From: Anseranas semipalmata | Lineage: Eukaryota > Chordata > Aves > Anseriformes > Anseranatidae | Direction of reading: 5' to 3' | DNA: 64,000 bases | NCBI GenBank assembly: GCA_013399115.1 | Contig: VXAA01000093.1 | Coordinates: 62,001 to 126,000 of the forward strand | Shown: positions 11,371 through 24,010 of the stretch, in pieces | How the letters are laid out: each line of letters begins with the position of its first letter | How positions within the stretch are numbered: the first letter of the stretch is position 1 | Position numbers and translations under genes: made by a program | Notes under the pieces: generated by a model | What the model was told of the DNA's origin: nothing | The model's input: only the letters and a program-made list of their open reading frames with translations | Databases searched by the model: none

Positions 11371-14300
11371 CCTGTTTCACCTGAATTACAAAATTCATGT
11401 TAAAGAAAATACAGTCTTTCAGAGCAAATGCATTCACAAAAAGGAAAGACCTCTTTTACATTTTTTTTGCAACAGCATGTTGTGGATCCTAATACTGATT
11501 TCTTTGGTTTCTCAAGAAGGAAAATATTTTAGGTGGAACAGATTGATGACTATAATTGAACAGAAAGAGACTGGTTGCTCAAAGGAGACTGTTATGCTTC
11601 TGTGCTCCTATTTTATTTTACCATGGAGAGAAGGAAAATGTTGGATTTATTTATAGCCAAGTAAACTAGGATTCATGCAGCTCTCATTTGTTACTATGTG
11701 ACTGTTCTATAGTTTTGGCAAAAATGACTTTTTCTATGCCCATATTGCTTTTTATGTGTGTAAATGTGTCTAACTAAACCTTTTTCACGTTATTATGCTA
11801 GCACAATAGGTGGCCATATATAATTACTGGGTTCACCAGTTGCACAGAGGCTTGCAGTGAAATTTTCCCCTTGTAGTTCTGTTTTAATTGAATTGATGCT
11901 TTCTGGTCATATTCACAAAATTCAAATCATTTTGTAATGATAACAGGAAATTATTGATAAAATAATGGGGTTATGGGATATATTCAGTGTTTTTTCACCC
12001 ACATATAACAAGCTTCTGATTTGACAAAGGGAACATGTCACAGAAAAGAAGCAGGTGGTTGATAAAAAAAACTATTTATATTTGTGAAAATAACATAATA
12101 AAATGACTACAAGTAGGAAGGTAGCATTTCACATTGCTCGCATATATACATATGACCCACCGCTATTCATTTCCTTGTGTTAAAGCCTTTGTGACTAGGC
12201 TATCAGTTGTCATATGGCATATTTTTTATGCTGCAGCCAAGAACCACGAGGCTTTTTGTTTTGCTTTGTGTTTCTTTTTTCTTTCTTTCTTTCTTTTTTC
12301 TTTCTTTCTTTCTTTTTTTTTTTTGACAAAAGCATGAAAGAACTGAGCTGGAATCAGGGGTAAAAGATTAAGTGCACTAACTTCCCCAGGGGTAAACCAT
12401 CTTGTTTCATATCTTGCCCATCCAGCATCATATAAAGCATACAGGATGTCATCCCAGTATTGCAAGCTGGTCTATGTGAACCCCTGCATCCTTGTAGAAT
12501 TCAGATTTAAATGTGACTAAGCCCTAGTTACAATAGGGGGATGTACTGAAGAGCTGCAGCTGGCAAACAGCTGACAAACACAACCTTTGCAAGCTTTTTG
12601 AATGGTTGTTTACTGAAGATAAAATTTGCCACTTCCCTAGTAGGATATTCACCTTCAGGTGGTACTGGAAGTTCCTTTTGATCCATCAAATTTCTTTCCA
12701 AATTTTACATTTTTTCCATACAACACTCAAAAGGCTAATGGAATTGGGTAGGTTTCACAGCAGATGAGTATTTGTCAGATTTTGTCACTTACGCACTTTC
12801 AAACACTGAAAAAAATATGCTTCAGTAATAATTGTATAATTTTTCTCTTGACACTTTTGCAAAGATAGTGTGTTTTTAAAACTATCTTTCTATATCCTTT
12901 CCTCTGAAATCTATCTCAACGGACAATGGACTGGTCTCTGGTAAGGGGTGATATTCATCCATCCTACCCTGATTCTGTAAAAAATTAAGATGGGATGGAT
13001 TAATCCCACCATTCATCAGGGTCTGAGAAAATTTAAGCAAATGTCCTAAGCAAGTTTGAATTGTCTTTATAGTCACTGGAAAGAAAAAAGCATATCCAAG
13101 GGGACACTCATCATGTCTTATTACCGTAACCAAACATGACAAACAAAAGTTAAAATATAATGCTAATGTCTGCTCCTAAGCCTTCTCTCTGTCCTTATAC
13201 TTCCTAATGCTTGCTTCTTCACAGCAAGAGAAAAGTCCCCCACAGCGCTGTTAGCTTATGCTGCCCCTTCAGATGCACTTAATGCTGACAACTGGAAGTG
13301 GTTAAAAAAACTGGATTCATTCCATAATTGAGACATAGTCTTAAAAATCATTGATTTTTGTTAACAACTTATTTTGCGTATGCTGGTTTGCTTTCCCTTT
13401 TTTTGACCTCTTAGAGTTCATATTTTCTGACCTTTTCCTACAAGAAGCAGATCCCAAACCTCACACAGTTAAAAAACAAAAGAAAACAATGGAAAAAAAA
13501 ACAAACAAAAAAAAAAAAAACAAGACCGAATCTTCCAAAGTTGCATTATCCCAGGAACTTGAAGGGAAAAACATCACATGCTATAAAATCACAACTATTA
13601 GCAGCAGTCCCAGTGATTTACATGGCAAAAAGAAGTGAATGAAAGCATGTGATGGGTTCTGCCTTTCATAGGTACTTCAGAAGCCTTTCTGAACAGGAGA
13701 GATGCTTTGAATTCTCCCCTACTTTACACATTCTCCTTTGCTCATTGCTGCCCATCATTTTTCTCTTATTTGCTTCTGTATGCATTTTCCCAGCTCTCAA
13801 TTATCTCTACTCATTTTTGAAAATCTCTTCTTTCATAGTCTCCACACCATTGACCATCTTCTTGCCATTTCCAGTCAGTCTCACTTAAGCCTGACTTTTC
13901 TTTAGCAACATGCTGTCTCCCAGCAGAGGCAGCAGTCAAGAAGATTTATGCCTGTGGCTTTCCCAGTCACTTCGACCTCACTGTTCAGTGCTAGTCTCAC
14001 TTCTCTCCTTTCCCTAGACCATTGTAATGTCTTCCCATTCTGACTCCAAGTTGTTTTAATCTACTTTCATCTGTGCCTTCTATCCAGTGTTCATGCCTGG
14101 TGGTACATGATGGCTTATTACAAATACCTTCAGTGTTCAACTGAACGCTGCGGGTATGTTTTCCCATGTCAATGGACTTCCTTTGTCTTCAGGTTTCATT
14201 TGATTTCCTGCTAGAGACTTTACTTTTTGAGCTATGCTTCATCTTCTAGCTTTCAACCGCAGATTATCTTTCCCACATTGATATGACTACATTATCTGTA

Positions 14301-15330
14301 TATATACTTCAAAACAATGGTTCTTTTAAAAATAACTGCAGTTATAAAAATCATGTTTTTCTTTTCTTTTTTATCAAATGTGTTCCACCTGATCAGCTGG
14401 GAAAATTATTTCCTATAGAAAGCCACTTTTCAAAACTAATTTTTCCTAACCACTTGCATTAAACTGTGGTTCTTAAAACCATATATGTTACAATGACTGT
14501 TCTTTGGGTTATCATTTTGCTTGGTTTATTTAATGGGAGCTACAAAGATATTAGTAGTTATTATTAATAATATTTAAGATACATTCTAATCTGTTTTAAC
14601 TTCTTTTCTGGACCTATAGGCAGACAACATAGTCCTACTGTAAATGTTCTGCACTCCATGGCCACCTACTTAAAAGGGTAAAACTAGAGTAAAAATGTGG
14701 TAGTTATTATTCCTCTAGTTCTTATATGTCCTTTCAATACATTTCAAAAAATTGATGGGTTTATTTCTGTGGTACTAAGACTGCCTATTGATCTCAAATC
14801 ACATTACCCCAGACTAATATTGCACATATTTTGACAGGAGGTAGTAACTGAATTTATTCCTGAATTAAGCTGATGGATAAAAACTTGATAAAAGTTCTAG
14901 TCTCTGTATAGCAAATACCATCAGATTGGTGAAAGCAGTTTATACATTCACTGATTGTATCAGGTAATATTTAATGCAGTGGAATCCACAAGGTTATAGA
15001 GATACCGTAGAATTGCTAGGTTGGGCATTATTGTAAGATAAATGTTAATTTTTTTAGGATTTTCACAAAGAAAGAAACAACTATATAGGCTATAATATAA
15101 TATGGCATATACGATACTTAGTTTTGATAATTTTAAGTACATATGTAGAATATATATATATAAATTTTAAATAACAAGCAATATGTTTTTTTAAAAGAAA
15201 CTTACCACAGAATAGTCCATTGGTAGTATTTACTTTTTTCTAATATTTTTAGTTCTAATTTGTTCTAATATTTTCCACTGAAAGATAGGAGAGAAAGCAA
15301 GAAAACAGATGTTAGCTGTGTTGCTTAGGG
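11371..15330. other. Intron 5 stretch with low-complexity tracts only
   Basis: No gene or named repeat recognised apart from the TTTC microsatellite at 12271-12324. An A-rich frame at 13351-13638 (Lys-rich because of AAA runs) is low-complexity sequence, not a gene. Confidence 0.5.
12271..12324 (+). repeat. (TTTC)n microsatellite with poly-T
   Basis: Two blocks of TTTC repeats separated by T runs and ending in T12. Simple polypyrimidine tract, likely length-polymorphic. Confidence 0.9.
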
Positions 15331-15331
15331 T

Positions 15332-15395
15332 CTGATCCTGCACCGCTGAAGTCAATGGAAGTTTTGTCATTGACTTCAATAGGAGCAGGATTTGA
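15332..15395. repeat. Imperfect palindromic amniote repeat (best copy)
   Basis: Left arm 15335-15357 (atcctgcaccgctgaagtca, then atg) and right arm 15368-15391 (cattgacttcaataggagca, then ggat) are reverse complements with few mismatches around a 10-base loop. This is the clearest copy in the window of a dispersed repeat with a GAAGTCAATG core and a flanking ATCCTGC arm. I recognise it from amniote genomes but cannot name the RepBase family. Confidence 0.7.
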
Positions 15396-18300
15396 ACCTT
15401 ATGCTCTATCAGAACATACAGGAACCAAGGCAATGGGCACTTTGTCATCCTGAAAGGAAACGTCATATCACATTTTGACTCTGACTGTAGCAGGTTTTTG
15501 CACATCAGTTTGTGGCTGAATGTCATCTGATTTTTTATTTAAGTATACTGGAAATGTGATTTAATTTGTTTTTCAAATGGGTATCAAAACTCTGCTGTCC
15601 AGCTTTACCATAGAAGTTTTTTAGAAACAGGTGTCATTGTTTTTGCCAAGAAACTAAGGAAGCTTTTTCTAGTAGAGACTAAGTGAATTTTATGATATTT
15701 AGAAATAAACATAAAGTGTTTCATAGTGTAGGAAACTACACTAGAGCTTCCAGCTACACGAAGACAAAGTAAAGCTTCAGCTTCACACAGCCCAAGCTCT
15801 GATTTAGATATAGTCAGATTGAGCTGCTAGGTATGTTAAATGTTTGGTAGCAACCTGCTGGGAGGAGCATACCAGCCACAGGGCTGCTACTTTCCCGTGC
15901 ACTGAACTATTGAAATAGCAGGTTATGTCATCACAGTCAAACATGCGCTACTAAAGTGGACTTTCACCATTTACACAACAAATACCTATGTACTTGAGGA
16001 AGAAAGTGATGTGAAGTACAGTCTCGCCAAGGAAAGGAGAGATTTGTTTGCCAATGTGAAATAGGAGACTTGGAGACACTTTTTGTTCTAACATTGCAAA
16101 CATAGACTGCACATCTCCTCAGATGCCTCTGAGTTATGCCAATTGTATTCTTAAAAATAGTGATGGAAATCTAAGCCTGACCATGAAAAGAAAGATATGT
16201 GTGGTAACGTCACATTTTCTATGACCATTTTCAGAAATGTTTGTGAAATAAGAGCTCTACTTCTGACTCCTGCTAGGTGAGTTTTTAGCCCCTCGCTTCT
16301 TCTTTCACTTCACCCACAGTTAGATTGCATCTCATGGTGGTAGCTCCTTTTAGACTGAGTGGAAACTAAACAGTTCTCATTGAGCTTTATTATACAGTTT
16401 GAGGCCTCATAGTTAGTTCTGTAAAGACCTGGACTACCTCAAAGACTTTCAAGATACCTGCAGTACAAAGACAAGAAATTGCTTGATACATTTATACGTG
16501 GTGATACACAGTTAATGTAGCTAGTTATCTCATGTGCAAAGAAAGAAGAGTTTCACAGATCTTTGATTTTGGCAGCAGAACTGCATCTCCAGATTTTCGT
16601 TTTTGGACTTCCTGTGGAAGGACCGGTAATATAGTATCTGGATGAAGGATCTAGCTAAGTGCTGAACATCATCAATAGGATCTCATGAACTCAATGTTAT
16701 TTGTTTGGTATATTGTCCAAATGTGTCATTCTCTTTCCAAAATAATTTCATGTTGATGATTATGAAAAGTAGGTAAATGTCTGTTCTGAAACTTTAGAAT
16801 TTCCATAGGAATTTGTGTTAGGCAAAATACTGGGATGATTATATATCGGCCTTAAGAGTAGAAGAAAAGTACAGTGGAGAAACTGGCAAAAAGAAAAGCC
16901 TGTTCTGATCCTATCATAAATTTTCTCAAAGATTTCTTTAGTTTGGTGGAGCTTCCTGTATTTGTAGCTAATAGTGATACTTGCCTGTGATAATAATAGT
17001 TCAACTCATAAAAGTGTGGGGAGGATTTGGTTTTCAGTATTTACAAAATAGATTTGAACTCCTTCAATGAACAAAACTGGAAAATAATGATATCAGTACA
17101 TCAGAATAACATACACTGTTTATGTTAATCCAAGACAAAGCACTGTGCTTATGAGTTCTAAGATCTTATTTCAGTAGTGTAATTTATTATTAAGATGTTT
17201 CATCTGTTTGTTATTTTGCCTTGAAAGAGCAAAATTCAAAGGATTCAAAGATCATAGTTGTTGCAAAATAAGACATTAGATATTTTGACCCTGTATTTCC
17301 TAATATTTGATGATTTCTTTCAGACCTGTTGAAGAATTCAAGTCCCATTGTCACTAGAACAAACAAAATCCTCTAAGTGCACAGGTGCTTTTCAATGGGA
17401 AATGAACACTATTGAAATGCACTATTGCAAATACTAAGTGCTGTCATATCTGAAATCCTAATTGAGCTTGTATGTAGTAAATTAAAAAATTCTTTAACTG
17501 TAACGTCTCTATAGAGTGAAACATTTGATGACAGCATGGCAATGAGCCAGCCCACTGTAATGATTCCTGTGGAAATCTTTAAAAGAGAGAATATGGTTTA
17601 TACAGGGAGAGCTAAAGAAGCTTCTCCATTAAGCTTAAATGATAGAATAGCTAAGTGTGCAGCTTCTAGATAGGAGAGATTGCTCACACTGGTGCCTGTT
17701 TAATAGCTGAAAGATCTTTGTGGTGAATCTATCACAGCTCATGTAGTTAGTATGCCAAAAATGTGCTGCAGGAAGGGGCAGAGAATGTCTCAAATCAAGA
17801 GCTTTCTTAAAGCAAGGTTCAGTCCACCACTTAGTGTTGAGGTTCAATCTCATAATTAACTGTCTAGCAAGAGACGCCAAGTAGATTTGTCCAGCATTTT
17901 AAGACAGTGTATCTCCAGTCTGCTTTATATATGTATTCTCATTAGAAATATAGTCAGAGATTCTGCTGCTGCTCTTTCGGGACAGATCATATTTTATTCA
18001 GCTACTTATTTTTTATTTGTTGCATGTGCCAGCAAGCCTGATTTTTTTTTTTTTTTTTTCGGAAGAAAAACACAGTTTTGGCTAAACAGGCTCCTAGGTG
18101 AAAAATAAAAATCTTTCCTTTCTGGTCCATAGCCTTCCAGCAGTTCAGGGAGTATCGATGGCCCAAGAATGGATGGTTCACTTCTGGCAGGCAAGGGTGA
18201 AGATAGCCAAGGTGAGCTGGAAAGCTAAGGCAGAGTAAAGGTCTGTGAAGAGCTGGGCTTGATCCTTCTGATGATAGTGGGGTAGTAAGAAGAGGAGACA

Positions 18301-19009
18301 TAATAGGAATAGCCATTGCTGACTTACTGATGATGACATCTCCATGGGTAGCAGCAGATTCTCCAGGTTCTGGAATAGTCCAGGCAATTAGTAAGACTGG
18401 ACAATTTTTGCCATCTCTGACATTTTGCTGCCCTGTGTAGTTTCTTTAGTTTTGCTCATGATAGAATCCCAGGATATGTTCCTAATTGAACAGTTACATC
18501 TACTACTCTTTAGTGTATGAATTGTTTTGTACAGTTTGGCATTTTTGTAGTCTTTTCCTGGTATAGTCAAAACATATTATTAGGTCTGTTTCTAGAGGAA
18601 ATTCTTAGGGCAATTTACTGAGGAAGCCATGGCTGAAGGCTGTAAATTGACAACAATAGAAGTGTTATCCTCAGTTCAGTAGTTAATGTTAAGATAGGAG
18701 ATGCTGATTATCCTTTTCTTTGCTTCGTTAGTGATGAATGGAAGCAAATTTGATGCAGACAGCAATCTGGTGGAATGATGCAGAGCTGTCTATGAAAACA
18801 CCTGTACTAATCCACCAACGCAGTAAATTATAGCTACAAGCAAAAGACATTGATCCAAGAGGATCATTAACAGCTTTAACCAACTGATCCAAGTAATAGG
18901 GTAAATGAGAGAACGTTATCAAGATCTGATTTTTTACAGCTGTCAACTACAATTGCTAAAACATGGTAACCACTTTCTCTCAGTTTCAACCATTTTATGA
19001 CTTAAGTTT
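15396..19009. other. Intron 5 stretch, nothing recognised
   Basis: Intronic DNA with a T18 run at 18043-18060. No repeat family or gene recognised. The small frames around 17635-18946 have no domain signature, and several overlap on both strands, as expected by chance. Confidence 0.5.
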
Positions 19010-19390
19010 AGTATATGCTATTGTGGGCAGCCAGCAAGGATCAATTAAGTGGTAAACTACACAGGAAAAAATTGCCCAGCTATCATGCACTCCATTTACC
19101 GGGAGGTCAGTCACAAAGGGAGAGATAATTGCTGCAAGCCAGCAAAATTAATCGGGGATGAGCCAGAAAGGATGATGTATGTTCTGTGACAAAGTACGTG
19201 ACAGAGATGTATGCACAAACCTGTAGTTGCTTGCCTTGTTGAGGACACAAGGACGAGAGAAGGAGACCTGTGAAAAACAATTAGCGTGGCTTCAGAGTGA
19301 GCAATTCTTAATTATCCATAACATGTCGACATCAGATAATTAGTGTCCCAATTTTTAACAATATTTGGTCATTAACTACAGTAGAGTAGA
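19010..19390. promoter_or_regulatory. Candidate conserved non-coding element
   Basis: Unique sequence with many TAAT/ATTA cores (gatcaattaagtgg, aaaattaatcgg, cagataattagtg, cttaattatcc) and interspersed CpGs (accggg, atcggg, acgtga, gtcgac). No low complexity. Composition resembles developmental enhancers. Inference only; requires alignment. Confidence 0.22.
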
Positions 19391-20139
19391 GAAGATTGAG
19401 AACGGAGCCATTTGTCTGAGCTAAGCGTTACATAACTATGTCTGCATGTGAACATAAGTCAACTAAATCATGTTCATGAAAATGACACGGAAATCTTCTT
19501 ATTGTGCAACCAATATAAATGTCCTAAATCCAAGCTTATAACAAACTGCATTTTATGTTGCCAGACGGTAGTTTGTTAAGACTGTGATAGCAACCTATAA
19601 AATAAAGCAGGCTTTAATGACAGCTGTAGTTTAAACTCCCAAAGTTGCTGCATTTTCATCTGTACACTTAAATTTTCAGGATAATCTACACAGTAAGCAG
19701 GATAAGTCATATGACTTAGGCCATTTTAGTATTAATGCTAATTTAGAAAAGGTTATTTTTAGCTCAATTTCCTAAAGAGACAAGGCTGTGTGAGTGTGCT
19801 ATCTGCGTATCTCTTTGGACAATTTTCTTTCATCTCCTTTCAACAATTTTTGACCAGTTTTAACTATGTTTGACAGAGCGGTAGAAATCTTAAACTCCTA
19901 TGTGAAGCTAAAAGTCCAATGAAGACCTGTACCATACCAAATGAGCTAAATCCTGTGTCAGACATAAGAGAATCCATATGAAACACAGAAAACTAAGAAA
20001 ATTATTCACAGAACTGCAGGTATTTTTCTGATGTTAATGAAAGAAATTTTCAAAGTGCCGAATGGGGTGTTTCTTATCTTTCTTCCATCTTGTTTCAGCC
20101 ATGTACAGGCACAATGAGAGAGAGGAAAAGAGGGGGAGA

Positions 20140-20179
20140 TGCACACACATATATACATGCACACATGTGCATACATGTA
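20140..20179. repeat. Alternating CA/TA purine-pyrimidine tract
   Basis: Degenerate (CA)n/(TA)n run: gcacacacatatatacatgc followed by acacatgtgcatacatgt. Simple repeat with self-complementary ACATGT/GCAC pieces. Confidence 0.75.
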
Positions 20180-21529
20180 GCTTAATCTTTTTTTATTTCT
20201 CTTTCTTTTAGGCTGTTAGTGTATTTTCCATAATTTTTAAGCCAGATCTCAGTTCCTCTGAACTGAGCTGTAAGACCATGTTCTGACACTATAATTCTTA
20301 GCTTTTCTTTTTAAGGATGACTCTCGTAAACTAAGGATGACTTCTACCTACACTTCAACAGCTTGTTGTACAGAATTGTCCACTGAATCCAAGGTTTCCA
20401 CTCACATGTATGCATTTACAGCAGCAGACCCTTCAGTTTCTGTATCTCCTTTCTCAGACCTGCTGATGGATGTGTCTAGCATCTCTCTTTCTGACAGTCT
20501 CTGTCTGTCATCTAAGAGTTTCTCTTTTTTGAGTACCCCATTTCCTAACGTGTCATGGAGCACTCATTTTTCTCCGTAGCACCCAAGCTCCTTTCAGGCA
20601 GTAGCAGCTGAGTCAGCAGGCTGGATTCAGAGCCAGTAAACCCTAATGCTTATGTGGAGAAATGCCATTTACTTCGCTAAGGAGTCTATTTAAGTTCATA
20701 GAGCCTCTAATCAAGCCTGTGAAATGAGGAATTCGATGGTAATATTTCAGAGCCAATGCTCTAATGATCTGTCTCTGTGGACCTCCTGTGGAATTACTCC
20801 AAATATTCCCTTGTGTAGCTGAAATCAGAATTTCACCCTTAGTTCTAAGTTTTCGTATTGCAGCTTAACTAGCAATGAAGAGGGAAAAGTGTCATTGCTC
20901 TTTTTATTGTGTAGATTTAATCTCATGAAGCATTTCAGGGCTAAACATTCTGCTCTTTGATGTTGGCATTAAACATTAGCATTTAAATCTTTGGTGGATA
21001 TTTACATTGTTGTAGTCAGTGGAGATTGATAGGTTTCCTTAGGGAGTGATTTGGAACAGAAGCCAAATTTAGGAATTGTGCATTGACTCATCCTTAATTA
21101 CAGAGAAAGCTTTAGATTACCTTCCCTATTTAGTCACCTAAGTTAACTGCCAAAAGTTAGATGACATGAATGCCCTCTTCCTCCCACCCCCCATATATGC
21201 AAATGCTAATTTCTGCCACAGTGTTAACAGTAAATATTTACATGTTTCCTTTTATTTTCAAGAAAATATTTAAAAAGCAAATTTAAATATAACTTCTTAT
21301 CTTCAGGATTTTAAGACTCCTTAAAAATAATTTGCTAGTTCTAATAGTAATTCATGTTATTAAGACTGTTTGAGGCCTTTTACCATTGACAGAATTAACT
21401 GAGAGTGAGGATATGCACATGCAGGTGTGTCTGAAAATAAAGATATTTCATTTGATTACAGTTTACAGCACTAATGTTAAAATGTTTTAAAAATGCAAAA
21501 TATTTATTCTATTCTTTCTTTTTACTTTA
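20180..21529. other. Intron 5 stretch, nothing recognised
   Basis: No repeat or gene recognised. A Ser/Thr-rich 80-codon frame at 20337-20579 has no domain signature and no splice-site support. Confidence 0.5.
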
Positions 21530-21730
21530 ATGCCAATTAAGAGCCCCCATTAGGTGGGCTGCAGGTGCCTTACAGTTTATCTTACCTACAATAATGCAGT
21601 GATGACCACCCATCAGCATTATATACATTTGTGTAGGCAATAAATTAACTCAGCCGTGCAGCGGCACAGAATAATTACAAACAGATAACCTTCCATGAGC
21701 AATAAATTAGAGTAAGTGAACTCCTTCACC
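21530..21730. promoter_or_regulatory. Candidate conserved non-coding element
   Basis: Non-repetitive stretch with ccaattaag, two copies of gcaataaatta (near 21638 and 21700), agaataattac and cagataacc, plus CpGs in gccgtgcagcgg. Motif-dense and free of simple repeats. Inference from composition. Confidence 0.25.
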
Positions 21731-23524
21731 ATCCTCCTGGGAGCAGTTTCTCAACCTTTGCCCTAGCAGGTACCTCAGGCTCTGAGAATATTACCACAGT
21801 CGTGATGCTTTGGAGAATAATTTCTGGGTGCCAAAGAGGAAACTACCTTTCACACCTTTGCTGACTACAGCAGAAGTAAAGGATGGAGGTGATCTCTCAG
21901 GCAGAAAAGTCTCATCCCACTTAGCAATGTATAGATCAAAACCAAGAGCTCAAACTAGCAGATACTAGCAGACAGGCAGTGAAACCCTAAAGAAGCTAAT
22001 GTGCATTCCCTGCTTATAAAAGCTATGCCTAAACAAATGAGGCCAGGGTCCATGGTCAGGTCTGATGCTTGGAAAGTTATAGTTGTTTATCTCCCGGAAC
22101 AGTGTGTCCACATTGAGGTTGCCCCCTGGGGAAAAATCTTGGCCTGTTCTAGCTGCTGACTCTTGTCTGAGCATTGCCTGGCAGGGCAGCAGCTGAGCCA
22201 GAACTGTGCCCAACAGGCTAACCGTGCTAATGAGCTAACAGCATGGGCAAAAGTGTGCTCATACTCCATCCTCAACTCTGCCACAGTTCAGTTTAATAGA
22301 TTAAGCTCACTAAGTTTACTGAGCTGTATTTATAGATTGAGGTATAAAAAATTTAACTTCTTGGAAAGTATTGTAATAGGCTAATCTCAAAGTGACAAAA
22401 CTATGCACAAAATCAGCAAAAACTCGTTTCCTGGGGGAAATACACAGCTGCCAACTGTGGTGAAGATAGTGAATGGGTATCATGCCTCTTTTCATAAAAA
22501 CTCCTGTGAATACAGAATAGTTCCCCATGTTGGGAACAGCAATGGCCAGTGCCACAAATTCTGTTTTGAAATAGGTTTGTGTTTTCCACTGGGAACACAA
22601 AAAGGGTTTCAGTTTGGAGTTCCTATTTTCAAACTTTACATTAGTTTTCAGTATTCATTTAAACTTTCATTTCAACAACTCACTATGAAGCCTCGGGAAG
22701 GGAAAAATATTCAGAGGACACAGAAAATAGTTTAGAAGTTATTTATGAACCACACAGAATTGTTGTTTCAAAATGTGGGAAAATCTTAATTATATTTTGG
22801 GAAATATAGAAGAAATTAAGTAGAGGATTTCAAAAGCTGTCTTCTTGCCTATTTGTGTTCTAAATCAAAGGCAGTGGTAGGTTTTTCTTTAAACCCAGTA
22901 GGCTTCTAAGGCCTTTAAAATGGCTATTTACCACTTTTAAAAATAAAAAGGATAGAATAAATTTTCTTTCCATTTAACTTCCACTGAAAAGTCAGAATTA
23001 CCTTAATATCACAACCTAGAGAGTACACATACAAAAATCCATTGAGAGAAGAAGGTAATTATTGAACTATCAATTTTCACACATATTAATTATCAGATGT
23101 TACATCCTAAGTAAGATAGTTTTGACATTTTCTATAAAATCTGCGAAATGCTTTCCCATGTAAATAGCTCTTATTTTTTTTCAAGTAGGGAATAAATACT
23201 TAGGAATTTGCACAAGCAAGCAATAAAAACTGACTTGGTCCTGTATTTTTTCTGTGTTCAGAAATGCCCTTAGTTGAATGTTTTTGACTTAATCAGTACA
23301 TCTCAAGGGCACCTTTGGTGTAAAAGGAGTGCAGTTTGACCCTTGTAGCTTTAAAAAGTAAGAGTCAGTGATCTCCATTAGACTGTATATCCCGCTGGGT
23401 AGTATCAGTTGCCCTTTTGTTATTATAAGCTCTTTCTCTTACTTTTACTGTTTAAATAAATATATTGAAGTTAAAGAGTTAATGACAAATTCAGGAAGTC
23501 TTGACTTAACAGTGATGAAGTGAG
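21731..23524. other. Intron 5 stretch, nothing recognised
   Basis: Contains overlapping short frames on both strands (22087-22735), none with a domain signature. No repeat family recognised. Confidence 0.45.
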
Positions 23525-24010
23525 ACGCATTTTGTGCCATTCAATGTACGCAATTTATAACCCCGTTTGATTACTGCAGCATGTCCTCCATCTATAAGGA
23601 TTGCACCCGGGGGACTAGTCAACTTATTAATTCATCACTTGCCACCTTTTACGGTTGCAATACCCCTTTATGGGATACAAGCAGAGAGGTCTAGTAATCC
23701 GAAAACTGCTAGCTGACCGGTTCCGCTCTAGCTGACCCTTTGTCTGCAGGCACAAAGCTGATAACTTCTTCTGGGGTTTCCTCTTTCTCAGAGGCTGCAT
23801 TATAGTCCTGCCTTTTGTCTTAGGATGGGAACAACACCGTGGAGCCACACACGACAGCCATAGTTGCCGCAACTTTCAGGGAGGAAAGGCCTTTCACAAG
23901 TTAACCTGTAGCTTTTTTTAAGTGCCTTTTGATTTATCTGTCACCTGATCCATCAGCAATGAATAATTTTCATGGAAGGTGCACTTTAATTACCTTCCCA
24001 TTTGACTAGC
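23525..24010. promoter_or_regulatory. Candidate conserved non-coding / enhancer-like segment
   Basis: The first 350 bases carry about 11 CpGs (acgc, ccgt, cccgg, acggt, ccgaa, accgg, ccgct, accgt, cacgac, gccgc), well above the surroundings. The last 130 hold an E-box (cacctg), ttaattacc and gtaattaat-type homeodomain cores without low complexity. Candidate enhancer; no conservation data were available. Confidence 0.27.

Noticed and set aside
13351..13638. Lys-rich frame
   Set aside because: Produced by A-runs (13472-13520); low complexity.
20337..20579. Ser/Thr-rich 80-codon frame
   Set aside because: Composition bias of C/T-rich sequence; no domain or splice support.
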